NCBI GenBank assembly: GCA_965247055.1
Contig: CBDFGE010000003.1
Coordinates: forward strand, 248,001-312,000
Direction of reading: 5' to 3'
Length of the DNA stretch: 64,000 nucleotides
Source of the DNA: CBDFGE01 sp965247055
GTDB taxonomy: Bacteria; Chloroflexota; Dehalococcoidia; Lucifugimonadales; JAGWBF01
The position numbers and the translations under genes were made by a program. The notes beneath the pieces are model-generated. The model worked only from the letters and a program-made list of their open reading frames with translations. It was not told where the DNA came from and made no database searches. Below, one piece after another: positions 9,402-17,312 of the stretch; position 1 is the first letter of the stretch, and each line of letters begins with the position of its first letter.

Positions 9402-9938
9402 CTAGGTCTTGGTGCGGGGGTGTGCGCTGGTATCACCGGGACCTGCGGCATCCGTCGGGTGGCCCAGGGCCTCCTCCCTCAGCAGCTCCAGGGCATGGGG
9501 AAGAACGGGCTGAATTACCTCCAGACACTCCCGCACTCCCCTGGGACTGCCGGGGAGGGTAACGATCAGGGTGCTGCCACGGATGCCCGCTACCGAGCGG
9601 CTGAGCATGGCCATAGGCGTCTTTTCCAGAGTGCGAGCCCTCATGGCCTCCGCCAGCCCGGGCACCTGCCTGTCCATCACCGAGAGGCAGGCTTCGGGCG
9701 TCACGTCCCTGGGAGCGACCCCCGTGCCGCCGGTGGTCACTATCAGGTCCACCCGGTCCTGGTCCGCCCACCGCACCAGTCTCTCGGCGATGGCCTCGGC
9801 TTCGTCGGGGACCACCTCATATCGGAGGCACTCGTAGAGGGGCGGGGCCAGCATCTCTCCGATGGCCTTGCCGCTGGTGTCTTCCCGCTGTCCGAGGTGG
9901 CCCAGGGTGCTGACGGTGAGGATGGCGAGCTTGAACAT
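9402..9938 (-). CDS. mogA: MogA/MoaB family molybdenum cofactor biosynthesis protein
   Basis: Adenylates molybdopterin in molybdenum cofactor assembly, or is a close homologue. The N-terminus MFKLAILTVST, the DTSG motif and the central VDLIVTTGGTGVAPRDVTPEA substrate-binding loop define the family, and a second glycine-rich loop, GSTLIVTLPGSPRG, follows. ATG 9938 is preceded by GGAAGAG, so I prefer it to the TTG four codons upstream. 178 residues, normal. No other molybdopterin genes are nearby. A leftward TATAAT at 9962-9967 is a candidate promoter element. Confidence 0.88.
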   Translation of the reverse strand: MFKLAILTVSTLGHLGQREDTSGKAIGEMLAPPLYECLRYEVVPDEAEAIAERLVRWADQDRVDLIVTTGGTGVAPRDVTPEACLSVMDRQVPGLAEAMRARTLEKTPMAMLSRSVAGIRGSTLIVTLPGSPRGVRECLEVIQPVLPHALELLREEALGHPTDAAGPGDTSAHPRTKT

Positions 9939-9961
9939 GGTCTCTTCCAAGGGCTTGTCTG

Positions 9962-9967
9962 ATTATA
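9962..9967 (-). promoter_or_regulatory. Possible -10 element for mogA
   Basis: TATAAT on the minus strand, 23 bp before the mogA ATG. The expected -35 position has no convincing match, so this is only a candidate. Confidence 0.3.
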
Positions 9968-10047
9968 CTCTAGCTGCGGGCCCGGTATCTACAGATCTGG
10001 CGGCCTCGTAGATGGCGGTCTTTTGCGGGGTAACTCAAGGGTGCAGC

Positions 10048-10735
10048 TCAGACGAAGGTGCCATCTCGCATGGTGAGGACGCGGTCGGCGAGGCCAGCGA
10101 CCTGAGCATCATGGGTTACTATTATGAGGGTGGTCCCCGTCTCCCGCCGTACGTCGAGCAGGGCTTGAAGAACCATCTGCCCCGTTGCGGTATCCAGGTT
10201 CCCGGTGGGCTCGTCGGCCAGCACCAGATCGGGAGCATTGGCTAGGGCCCGCGCAATGGCCACCCGCTGCTGCTCTCCCCCAGATAGCTGGCCGGGGCGA
10301 TGCTTCAGGCGGTCTCCGAGGTCCACCAGACTCAGTAGCTCCTCTGCGCGGCGCCGAGGGTTGTGGTTCCCGTTGCCGGAGAACTGAATGGGCAGCTCCA
10401 CGTTCTCAAGGGCGTTCAAGGTGGGAATCAGGTTGAAAAATGGGAACACGAAGCCGATTTTTCTGTTGCGGGTATCCGCCAACCGGTTCTCGCTCATGTG
10501 AGTTAATATCCACCCCTCCAATCTCGACCTTGCCGGCGGTGGGGGTATCCAGCCCGCCCAGCAGCCCCAGCAGAGTGCTCTTGCCGCTGCCCGAAGCACC
10601 CAGGATGGCGACCAGCTCCCCCTGCTCCACCGTAACGTCCACGCCTCGCAGGGCGTAGACGGTGGCGTCCCCCATAGCAAAATGCTTCTCAAGACCGGTG
10701 GCACGCACCACCACTCGCTTCGTCTCCTGCTCCAT
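10048..10735 (-). pseudogene. MacB/LolD-type ABC transporter ATP-binding protein, frameshifted
   Basis: ATPase partner of the FtsX-type permease just upstream. The N-terminal frame holds Walker A GASGSGKSTLLGLLGGLDT and ends in a wrong-frame tail after GGVDIN. The other frame resumes at MSENRLADTRNRKIGFVF and carries LSGGEQQRVAIARAL, LVLADEPTGNLD and the H-loop THD. The two join at about 10503 if one base is removed, giving about 228 residues. In addition the Q-loop reads FVFPFFNLIP, where the family has FVFQFFNLIP, so the Mg/gamma-phosphate-sensing Gln is changed by one base (CAA to CCA). Either a decaying gene or consensus errors. Confidence 0.85.
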
Positions 10736-10767
10736 TTCTCTGCTCCTTTCCCCTTGCCAGCGGCGAG

Positions 10768-13359
10768 CTACTCGTACCGTAACACGGTCAGGAGCTTCTC
10801 CCGGGATGCGGGCCAGGCCGATACGACCGCCGCCCCCAGGGCGACTCCGACGGCCACGCCCAACACCACGATGATCGACACTGGATTGATGGTGACTGGG
10901 ATGTCAGGTTCCAGCCTGTGGAAAATAACCAGAATAATCAGCGACAGCGCCAGTCCGATGGTACCTCCCACGAGTCCCAGGATACCGTTTTCCATGAGAA
11001 GGGCCGTGAGGACCCTGGATCCCCTGGCCCCCACCGCCTTCATCATGGCGATCTCGCGGCGGCGCTCCATGGTAGCCAACGCGACGCTGTTGGCGATGAT
11101 CACGGCCCCAGCGAAGAGGGCCAATCCCGACAGCATCAGCGGAAACACAGCGACCCTGTCAAGGATCTCTTTGAAGACACTGGCTACCGTTTGGGTCTCA
11201 ATGGCGATGGCTCCGGGGACGGTCCGGTTGATCTGGGCGGCGATGGCCGGGGCGTCGGACTCTGGGACGGTCAGCGGAAATCCGACAGTATCTGGCTGGA
11301 TGGCCGGATCGAGGGCACCAAGGGGAGCCACGAAGTTGCCTCCTTCGGTGAAGAACTCCTCCTCCAGTGGCGAGTCCAGCGTGACGCCCACGACCTCCAG
11401 GGTAGCTTGGCGGCCACCAATCCTGAAGGTTAGCTCGTCGTCGACGTGCAGCCACGGCTGGGCCGGGCCAACGACTACAACCGGTCTCCCGACATCCTCC
11501 GGCCCCAGATGACGTCCCTCAGCCAGCTCCCGAGTAGGAGTAGGGCCGCCCCGGGAGATGAGCATGAGAGACCTCCAGTCCAACAAGGTGTTTATCTGTT
11601 GTTGACTGATCTGCCTGCCGTTGACCGACAACGAGTCCACCGTAAACTCGCGGACTTCCACAGACTTGGTGACACCGTCCAGAGAGGAGATCCCCTGGGC
11701 GATACTGGCCGCAACCTCCGGGTCGGCGTCAGGCACGAACACGAAAACGTTCCCTCCGGCTTCCTCCTCCAGGAACTCGTCAATGAGCTGTTTCATGCTA
11801 TCGCCGAGGATAACGATCGAGCTCATCGCGAAGATGCCCACCACCAGGGCGAGGAGAGTGGACGCGGCGCGCCCTTTTTGGCGGGAGAGGCCTCTCAGAG
11901 ACATCTTCAGGTTGATGCTGCCGAAGCTGGGTATCCTGCCGACCACGAGCACTACGGTTAGCAGGACAACCGTCAGTATGGAAAGGATCGCCAGTGCCCC
12001 ATAGGCTCCCAGCAACCCGGCAACAAGATTGCCAAGGAACACAGTGGCTACCAGGCCCATAACCGCGGTAAGCAACAGGACCACGATGATGGTGAGGAAG
12101 AGGCCCGCGATTGCGGAGATTATCCGGCGCTTCGTGGGCAGGGCCGACGCCTGCGGCTGAAGCACCACGTTGGGACGGACCCGGCTGGCCGCCAGAGTGG
12201 GTAAGAAGCCAAAAACGGTGGTGGCGACGACGCCCACCACCAGGCCGGTGTAGATGGGCTCGAGGTACAGCTTCCAGCCCACGTCCGTCTGAAGGAACTG
12301 CTCGCTGAAGCCGGTTAGCCCGTAGCTGACCAGTATCCCCAGGACAACGCCTGCGATACCCCCCAACACTCCCAACATGGCCCCCTCTACCATGAACAGG
12401 AAGGTGATCTGTCTTCCTTTTAGGCCCAGGGCCTTCAGTACCCCGATCTCCTTTGTGCGCCTCCCCACGACCACCAGCATGGTGGTGAGGATGCCTATGC
12501 CGCCGATGGCCAGAGAAACCAACCCCACCACCATGATCGCCTTCCCGATCCCGTCGGTGGCACGCTCCAGGTCGGCAAGGGCCTCGGCGGCGGTCTCAGG
12601 GCTCTCGTGGGTGATTTCCCGGATCCGCCGTGCTACGTCCTCGGCATCGGCGTCGTTCTGGGTCTTGACAAACAGCGTATTATCGTCCCACTCTTCCAGG
12701 TTGAAGGTGTCCCTTGCTCTGGGGTCGTGAAGGTCCAGATAGCCGAACCACGGCATCGGGGGAACGAAATATGGGGCGAATACACCGCCCGAAGCGTCGT
12801 TGGAGACTATCCCCGTTACCGTGAAGGTCTCCGAGTTTTCCAGCACAACCTTATCGCCTACGTCGACCCCGAGCCTGCCCGTAAGGTCTTTACTCAGGAC
12901 GATGTCTCCTGGTGAGGTCAACAGCCGGCTTAGTGGTACGTCAGGGGGATCGATGGAGCGGATCTCGCCGTACAGGGGATATTTGTCTGGCTCGACCAGA
13001 TAAGGCTGAAGCCATCTCAGGGGTTCTGAGTCCCGCCCTTTCGAGGCCGCGATGAACGAAGGCCGTTCGTCGTTGGCCACGTGGAAGTAGGTCCACTCAA
13101 CGAAGCGTCCCTGGGAGGCGAGATCGTCCAACTGGGCTCTTACCCGTGGGCTAGGCGAAAAGGAGACAACTACGTCGGCCTGATGGGTGGCCTGGATGTC
13201 GCTGGTGACGGAATCCTCGATGGAGAGGCCGAGGCTCTGAAGCCCGACGATGGCGGCTACGCCCGCCGCGACGGCAAAGGCCGCGAACAGGGACCGCCTC
13301 CGCTCCCGCTGCAAGGAGCGAAAGGCGTGCTTGATGTAGACGAGAAGGCGGTCCCTCAT
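10768..13359 (-). CDS. ABC transporter permease, double FtsX/MacB type
   Basis: Inner-membrane permease of the MacB/LolC-E family, about 863 residues and built of two FtsX-like halves. Each half has an N-terminal membrane anchor (first around residues 23-40), a large extracytoplasmic domain and three C-terminal helices. The FtsX signatures are RRTKEIGVLKALGLKGRQI in half one and RRREIAMMKAVGARGSRVL in half two. ATG 13359 is chosen because AAGGAGAGG lies seven bases upstream; an earlier start would add a His-rich stretch without RBS. Such pairs export peptides, lipids or drugs or work in cell-wall control; the substrate is unknown. The ATPase gene follows by 32 bp. Confidence 0.9.
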   Translation of the reverse strand: MRDRLLVYIKHAFRSLQRERRRSLFAAFAVAAGVAAIVGLQSLGLSIEDSVTSDIQATHQADVVVSFSPSPRVRAQLDDLASQGRFVEWTYFHVANDERPSFIAASKGRDSEPLRWLQPYLVEPDKYPLYGEIRSIDPPDVPLSRLLTSPGDIVLSKDLTGRLGVDVGDKVVLENSETFTVTGIVSNDASGGVFAPYFVPPMPWFGYLDLHDPRARDTFNLEEWDDNTLFVKTQNDADAEDVARRIREITHESPETAAEALADLERATDGIGKAIMVVGLVSLAIGGIGILTTMLVVVGRRTKEIGVLKALGLKGRQITFLFMVEGAMLGVLGGIAGVVLGILVSYGLTGFSEQFLQTDVGWKLYLEPIYTGLVVGVVATTVFGFLPTLAASRVRPNVVLQPQASALPTKRRIISAIAGLFLTIIVVLLLTAVMGLVATVFLGNLVAGLLGAYGALAILSILTVVLLTVVLVVGRIPSFGSINLKMSLRGLSRQKGRAASTLLALVVGIFAMSSIVILGDSMKQLIDEFLEEEAGGNVFVFVPDADPEVAASIAQGISSLDGVTKSVEVREFTVDSLSVNGRQISQQQINTLLDWRSLMLISRGGPTPTRELAEGRHLGPEDVGRPVVVVGPAQPWLHVDDELTFRIGGRQATLEVVGVTLDSPLEEEFFTEGGNFVAPLGALDPAIQPDTVGFPLTVPESDAPAIAAQINRTVPGAIAIETQTVASVFKEILDRVAVFPLMLSGLALFAGAVIIANSVALATMERRREIAMMKAVGARGSRVLTALLMENGILGLVGGTIGLALSLIILVIFHRLEPDIPVTINPVSIIVVLGVAVGVALGAAVVSAWPASREKLLTVLRYE

Positions 13360-13413
13360 GGCCTCTCCTTGTTCAACACACGACCCATCCTCTCGATGGT
13401 GATGTCGCCTCAA

Positions 13414-13748
13414 GTCTAATATGTTATTGCAGCCGTTGACATGAGCTCTGGGACCTATTGTATGTAGGTAAAAAGGCCCAGGGGAGGAGTAGGCTCCGGG
13501 GCCTAGTGGATAATCTGCTGAATATGCGGCCGTGAACTGCCGTCGGTTCCGCCCCGCTCATTCCGCTTGTGGTTTGCCCCCCTTATTTGCGGGGACCATA
13601 GTTACTTTAGACTATTCTCCCACAATTATCCAGAAATTGAAGGGAATTACGGATATATAACGGGTACTGCGAGAGGGAGTTGGTGAGAACCTGTCTGGGG
13701 CGGGAGAAAACTGCACGTGCGTGAAACATAGGTGCTCGCGAATGAAGC
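13414..13748. other. 335-bp gap; no gene recognised, possible leftward small transcript
   Basis: Between the permease and the tRNA no convincing coding frame is seen. On the minus strand the part from about 13600 to 13470 contains several GC hairpins, including CCCCGCAAATAAGGGG, and ends in a good intrinsic terminator. This could be trailer sequence of the tRNA transcript or an independent small RNA; I could not match a known family. Confidence 0.4.
13470..13505 (-). terminator. Intrinsic terminator, leftward
   Basis: On the minus strand AGGCCC pairs with GGGCCT around an inner GGAG/CTCC stem and is followed directly by a run of five T. It would end transcripts coming from the tRNA-Pro side before the permease gene begins at 13359. 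Confidence 0.6.
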
Positions 13749-13825
13749 TGGTCGGGGCGATTGGATTCGAACCAACGACCCCCTGCACCCCATGCAGGTG
13801 CGCTACCGGGCTGCGCTACGCCCCG
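13749..13825 (-). tRNA. tRNA-Pro (anticodon GGG)
   Basis: 77-nt cloverleaf with encoded CCA. Acceptor CGGGGCG pairs with CGCCCCG, the D-stem is GCGC/GCGC, the anticodon stem CCTGC/GCAGG encloses the loop ATGGGGT, and the T-arm is GTTGG TTCGAAT CCAAT. The anticodon at loop positions 3-5 is GGG, and G37 and the C1-G72 pair are as expected of bacterial tRNA-Pro. The loop has A at position 32, where pyrimidine is usual. Confidence 0.93.
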
Positions 13826-13932
13826 ACCCTGGCCTAACCATACCACAGCCCCAGTCGCGGTTCAAGCGTTCGACCCCGGGCGCGCCTCGTGCGGTGAAGC
13901 GCCGATGCCCGGCGAGGAGTCGGGCATCATCG

Positions 13933-13961
13933 TTGACCTGGGGACGGGGGACTGGTAAAAT
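13933..13961 (+). promoter_or_regulatory. Sigma-70 type promoter for the nitrile-hydratase-like operon
   Basis: TTGACC, a 17-bp spacer, then TAAAAT. The -10 is preceded by TGG, as in several other promoters of this window. It lies about 50 bp before the beta subunit start. Confidence 0.6.
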
Positions 13962-14009
13962 CGGCCTCAGTCGAAGGGCCGTGGGATCCGGCGAGGGGTG
14001 GGGCCTCGA

Positions 14010-14486
14010 ATGGGCAGCACTTTCAACGTTGGTGACAGGGTCAGGGTCAAGCTGAAGGTACCTGGTGGCACCAACCGGACGCCCTTCTTCATCCGGGACA
14101 AGAAGGGGGTCGTGGCCCACTGCCACGGCCTTGCCGGCAATCCCAGGGACCTCGCCTACGGTGGGAAGGGCGAGCCGCAACTACCCCTCTACAGCGTATC
14201 CTTCCACATGGCCCACCTCTACGACGAGGACCCGGACTTTGTCCGCGACCGTGTCCTCGTGGATGTGTGGGAGGACTGGCTGGAGCCTGCCGTTGAGGAG
14301 AGGGCTGATAGCAGGCCCATCAGCCGGGAGGAACACGAGCTAACCTACTACGAGAGGCGCGCTGCCGCCCTCCAGAGCCTGCTGGTCCAGAAGGGAATCA
14401 TGAACGTGGACGAGTCCCGAAGGCTGGTGGCGGAGCTGGATTTCCACCGCTCGGGAGCGTCGCACCCCATGGTCTCGCCGGATTAG
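14010..14486 (+). CDS. Nitrile hydratase / thiocyanate hydrolase beta-like subunit
   Basis: Matches the SH3-like C-terminal half of nitrile hydratase beta, equivalent to the separate beta chain of thiocyanate hydrolase: FNVGDRVRV, GGTNRTPFFIRDKKGVV and YSVSFHMAHL. The N-terminal helical half of a full nitrile hydratase beta is absent, so at 158 residues it is short. Residues 111-131 (LTYYERRAAALQSLLVQKGI and on) copy the start of the alpha subunit encoded next (11 of 21 identical). ATG 14010 was chosen over GTG 13998; both have G-rich upstream sequence. Together with the next gene it should form the heteromeric hydratase; true substrate unknown. Confidence 0.8.
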   Translation: MGSTFNVGDRVRVKLKVPGGTNRTPFFIRDKKGVVAHCHGLAGNPRDLAYGGKGEPQLPLYSVSFHMAHLYDEDPDFVRDRVLVDVWEDWLEPAVEERADSRPISREEHELTYYERRAAALQSLLVQKGIMNVDESRRLVAELDFHRSGASHPMVSPD

Positions 14487-14523
14487 GCTGGTGGCGATGC
14501 CGAGTTCACCACGGGAGGAGGCC

Positions 14524-15156
14524 ATGGCGAAGGTTGACCACGATGCCCTGCACCCGGAGCCGGGAGCCCACCAGGAGACCTACTACGAGAAGCGCATCAT
14601 CGGCCTGAGCAATCTCCTGATGGACAAGGGGATCATTACCTCTCAAGAGCTCCTGGACGTGCTCAAGGAGAACGAGGAGCAGACCCCCGCCATCGGGGCG
14701 CGGGTGACCGCCAGGGCCTGGGTGGACCCCGACTTCAAGCAGCGGCTCCTTCAGAACGGCAGGGAAGCCCTGACCCAGATGGGGATAAGCCTCAAGCGAA
14801 TGCAGGACCTGCGAGTGCTGGAGAACACAGAGTCGGTCCACCACGTGGTCGTCTGCACCCTCTGCTCCTGCTATCCCATACCTCTCCTCGGCCCGTCCCC
14901 CGAGTGGTACAAGAGCGAGGCGTACAGGGCCCGGGTCGTCCGGGAGCCCCGGGCGGTGCTTGAGGAGTTCGGCCTGGGGCTAGACGAGAGGATGGAGGTC
15001 CGGGTGGTGGACGCCACCGCCGAGGTCAGGTACCTGGTGCTGCCGAGGCGGCCCAGAGGGACCGGGCACATGAGTGAGGAGGAGCTGGCGGCCCTGGTCA
15101 CCCGGGACAGCATGATCGGCACCGGTGAGGTCCTTACTCCATCTTCCCAGCGTTAG
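14524..15156 (+). CDS. Nitrile hydratase alpha / thiocyanate hydrolase gamma-like subunit, cobalt type
   Basis: Metal-bearing subunit of a nitrile hydratase-family enzyme, which adds water to nitriles (or hydrolyses thiocyanate). The metal claw VCTLCSC is at residues 110-116 (Cys111, Cys114, Ser115, Cys116); Thr in the third position is typical of cobalt rather than iron enzymes. The family motif SEAYRARVVREPRAVL and the conserved helical N-terminus YYEKRIIGLSNLLMDKGII are present. ATG 14524 has the RBS GGGAGGAGG. 210 residues, normal. No dedicated activator or cobalt chaperone is seen nearby, although a Ni/Co transporter is encoded about 32 kb away. Confidence 0.88.
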   Translation: MAKVDHDALHPEPGAHQETYYEKRIIGLSNLLMDKGIITSQELLDVLKENEEQTPAIGARVTARAWVDPDFKQRLLQNGREALTQMGISLKRMQDLRVLENTESVHHVVVCTLCSCYPIPLLGPSPEWYKSEAYRARVVREPRAVLEEFGLGLDERMEVRVVDATAEVRYLVLPRRPRGTGHMSEEELAALVTRDSMIGTGEVLTPSSQR

Positions 15157-15223
15157 GGCTCCTTCCCCCCAATGAACATAGGGTCACCAGACGCCACGGT
15201 AACCCGTCCTTAAGGAGAGGGCC

Positions 15224-16309
15224 ATGAAGCTCGGGCTCTTTATGATGCCGTCCCACCCACCGGAGCGCAACATATACGACTCCCACCAGTGGGACCTGGA
15301 CTACCTGGCCTTGGTGGACGAGTTGGGGTACGACGAGGCCTGGATCGGCGAGCATTTCACGGCTCCCTGGGAGCCTATACCCGCGCCCGACCTCATGATC
15401 GCCCAGGCCCTGATGCGGACCAGCCGGATCAGGCTGGGCGTCGGATCCCATCTCCTCCCCTTCCACCATCCGGCGGAGCTGGCCCATCGGGTCGCCTACC
15501 TGGACCACCTCGCCCAGGGGCGGTTCATGTTCGGCATCGGTGCCAGCGGACTCCCCACAGACTGGGCCCTTTTCGACGTAGACGGGTTCGGGGGACAGCA
15601 CCGGGAGATGACCCGGGAGGCGCTGGACATCATCCTCAAGATATGGGAGAACAAGGGGCCCTTCGAGTACAAGGGCAAGTTCTGGAACGTAACTCTGACC
15701 GATACGATGTACGGGACTCTCCGCTACTTCCTCACCCCCTACCAGAAGCCCCATCCTCCCATCGGCGTGGCCTCTCTTAGCTATAAGTCTCCCTCCCTGA
15801 TAGTCGCCGGTGAGAGGGGTTTCATACCACTGAGCATGGCCTTCAACACCGACTTCGTAGCGAGCCACTGGGAGGCAATTGAGGAGGGGGCGAAGCGTTC
15901 GGGGAGGACCCCGTCGCGGAGCGAGTGGCGGGTAGTGCGTGACGTGTACGTGGCGGACACCGATGAGGAAGCGAGGCACAAGGCCCTCAACGGGATGACG
16001 GCCAGGGCCTGGCGGGAATACCTGCTCCCCTTGTTCAAGGAGTTCAAGCTGGCCCACGTCTTCAAGCATGACCAGGCGGTGCCCGACAGCGCCGTGACCC
16101 CGGAGTACCTGGCCGACCACATGTGGCTCATCGGCTCCCCGGAGACGGTGGCCGGCAAGATACGCAAGCTTTACGAGGACGTCGGGGGCTTCGGCGGGCT
16201 CCTGGCACTGGTGTTCGACCAGTGGCAGGACCAGGCGGCCTGGGAGAGGTCCACACGGCTCCTGGCCCAGGAGGTCATGCCAAGGGTGGCCGATCTCACC
16301 GGGGCGTAG
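15224..16309 (+). CDS. Luciferase-like (LLM class) flavin-dependent monooxygenase
   Basis: TIM-barrel enzyme of the bacterial luciferase family using reduced FMN or F420, 361 residues. The start MKLGLFMMPSHPPE is preceded by AAGGAGAGG. Family traits are the early GYDEAWIGEHFT, RIRLGVGSHLLPFHHPAELA, and RFMFGIGASGLPTD. The long central insert and the late GSPETVAGKIRKLYEDVGGFG are as in LLM oxidoreductases acting on hydrocarbon- or terpene-like substrates. It follows the hydratase pair by 67 bp on the same strand, so it may be co-transcribed. Substrate not predictable. Confidence 0.88.
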   Translation: MKLGLFMMPSHPPERNIYDSHQWDLDYLALVDELGYDEAWIGEHFTAPWEPIPAPDLMIAQALMRTSRIRLGVGSHLLPFHHPAELAHRVAYLDHLAQGRFMFGIGASGLPTDWALFDVDGFGGQHREMTREALDIILKIWENKGPFEYKGKFWNVTLTDTMYGTLRYFLTPYQKPHPPIGVASLSYKSPSLIVAGERGFIPLSMAFNTDFVASHWEAIEEGAKRSGRTPSRSEWRVVRDVYVADTDEEARHKALNGMTARAWREYLLPLFKEFKLAHVFKHDQAVPDSAVTPEYLADHMWLIGSPETVAGKIRKLYEDVGGFGGLLALVFDQWQDQAAWERSTRLLAQEVMPRVADLTGA

Positions 16310-16364
16310 GGGTGGCTGTTCTCTGTCGAACCGGCGGGAGGGCGAGGTAGCCGTCCGGTCGCCT

Positions 16365-17114
16365 CTACTGGGCGGTGTAGCCCCCGTCTATCACTAGCTC
16401 GCTCCCCGTGACAAAGGACGACTCGTCTGACGCCAGGTACAGGGCCCCGTAAGCCACATCCTCGGGAGTTCCTATTCTGCCCAGGGGTATCCTGGATATC
16501 CCAGCTTCCCGGGTCGCCGCGTCGGGCCACATCTGGGTGGCCATAACCGTATCGACCGGTCCGGGGTGGATTGAGTTCGCCCTGATGCCGTCCACGGCGT
16601 ATTGAAGGGCGGTGGACTTGGTGAACAGCCTCACGGCTCCCTTGGCGGCGCCGTAGGCTGTGCTGTAGGTGGTTCCCACCAGCCCCACCGTGGACGAGAT
16701 GTTGATGATGGAGCCCGACCCCGCCTTCCGCATCTCGGGGACCGCCAGCTTGGTCCCCAGGAAGACGCCCGTGCAGTGGACCTCCATCATGACATTCCAG
16801 TCCTCAAGAGGGGTCTCCTCCACCGTGCCGCCGCGCCAGATTCCCGCGTTGTTGACCAGGACATCGAGCCTGCCGAACCGGGCCACGGCTGTCTGGATGG
16901 CCTGACGCCAGTCCTGTTCGATGGTCACATCCAGGTGCACGAACAGGGCATCGCCGCCGGATTCGGCGATTTGCGCTGCCACCCTGGTACCCTCTGCATC
17001 CAGAATGTCGCCTATTACCACCTTGGCGCCCTCGCGAGCGAAGAGCTTGGCCTCCGTCTCGCCCTGACCCCGGGCTCCGCCGCTGATTAGTGCTACCTTG
17101 CCCTGCAATCTCAC
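16365..17114 (-). CDS. Short-chain dehydrogenase/reductase
   Basis: NAD(P)-dependent oxidoreductase of the classical SDR family, 249 residues. The cofactor loop is SGGARGQGETEA (the family TGxxxGxG with Ser for Thr), then the NNAG motif, catalytic Ser in INISSTVGLVG and YGAAK near residues 155-159; the C-terminus ends TGSELVIDGGYTAQ. The closest style is 3-alpha/20-beta-hydroxysteroid-type dehydrogenases. The start is GTG 17114 with GGGAGG upstream. It lies between two monooxygenases but is read on the opposite strand, back to back with the second. Confidence 0.92.
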   Translation of the reverse strand: MRLQGKVALISGGARGQGETEAKLFAREGAKVVIGDILDAEGTRVAAQIAESGGDALFVHLDVTIEQDWRQAIQTAVARFGRLDVLVNNAGIWRGGTVEETPLEDWNVMMEVHCTGVFLGTKLAVPEMRKAGSGSIINISSTVGLVGTTYSTAYGAAKGAVRLFTKSTALQYAVDGIRANSIHPGPVDTVMATQMWPDAATREAGISRIPLGRIGTPEDVAYGALYLASDESSFVTGSELVIDGGYTAQ

Positions 17115-17142
17115 AGACTACCTCCCGGATAAGCTTGACTAC

Positions 17143-17148
17143 ATTATA
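17143..17148 (-). promoter_or_regulatory. Possible -10 element for the SDR gene
   Basis: Perfect TATAAT on the minus strand 29 bp before the GTG start, preceded by GTG. No good -35 at the expected distance. Confidence 0.35.
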
Positions 17149-17218
17149 CACGCTGCCATGGCGCCGCCGCCCTCCACTCGTGGGGTCGTAGGGACGGGGC
17201 ACTCTGGGCGCGATCACC

Positions 17219-17247
17219 TTGTAACGGGTGACCACGTAAGGTACAGT
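17219..17247 (+). promoter_or_regulatory. Sigma-70 type promoter for the second monooxygenase
   Basis: TTGTAA, 17-bp spacer, TACAGT, about 65 bp before the ATG at 17313. It is divergent from the SDR -10 box about 100 bp away. Confidence 0.5.
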
Positions 17248-17312
17248 GATGGACAGCTTGCGTGGGCGTTTTCGTGGCGGTCCCAGGCATAGCCAGCGGT
17301 TTGGGAGGCAAA

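Noticed and set aside
13607..13846. Short minus-strand frame across the tRNA
   Set aside because: It is an artefact of the tRNA-Pro sequence.
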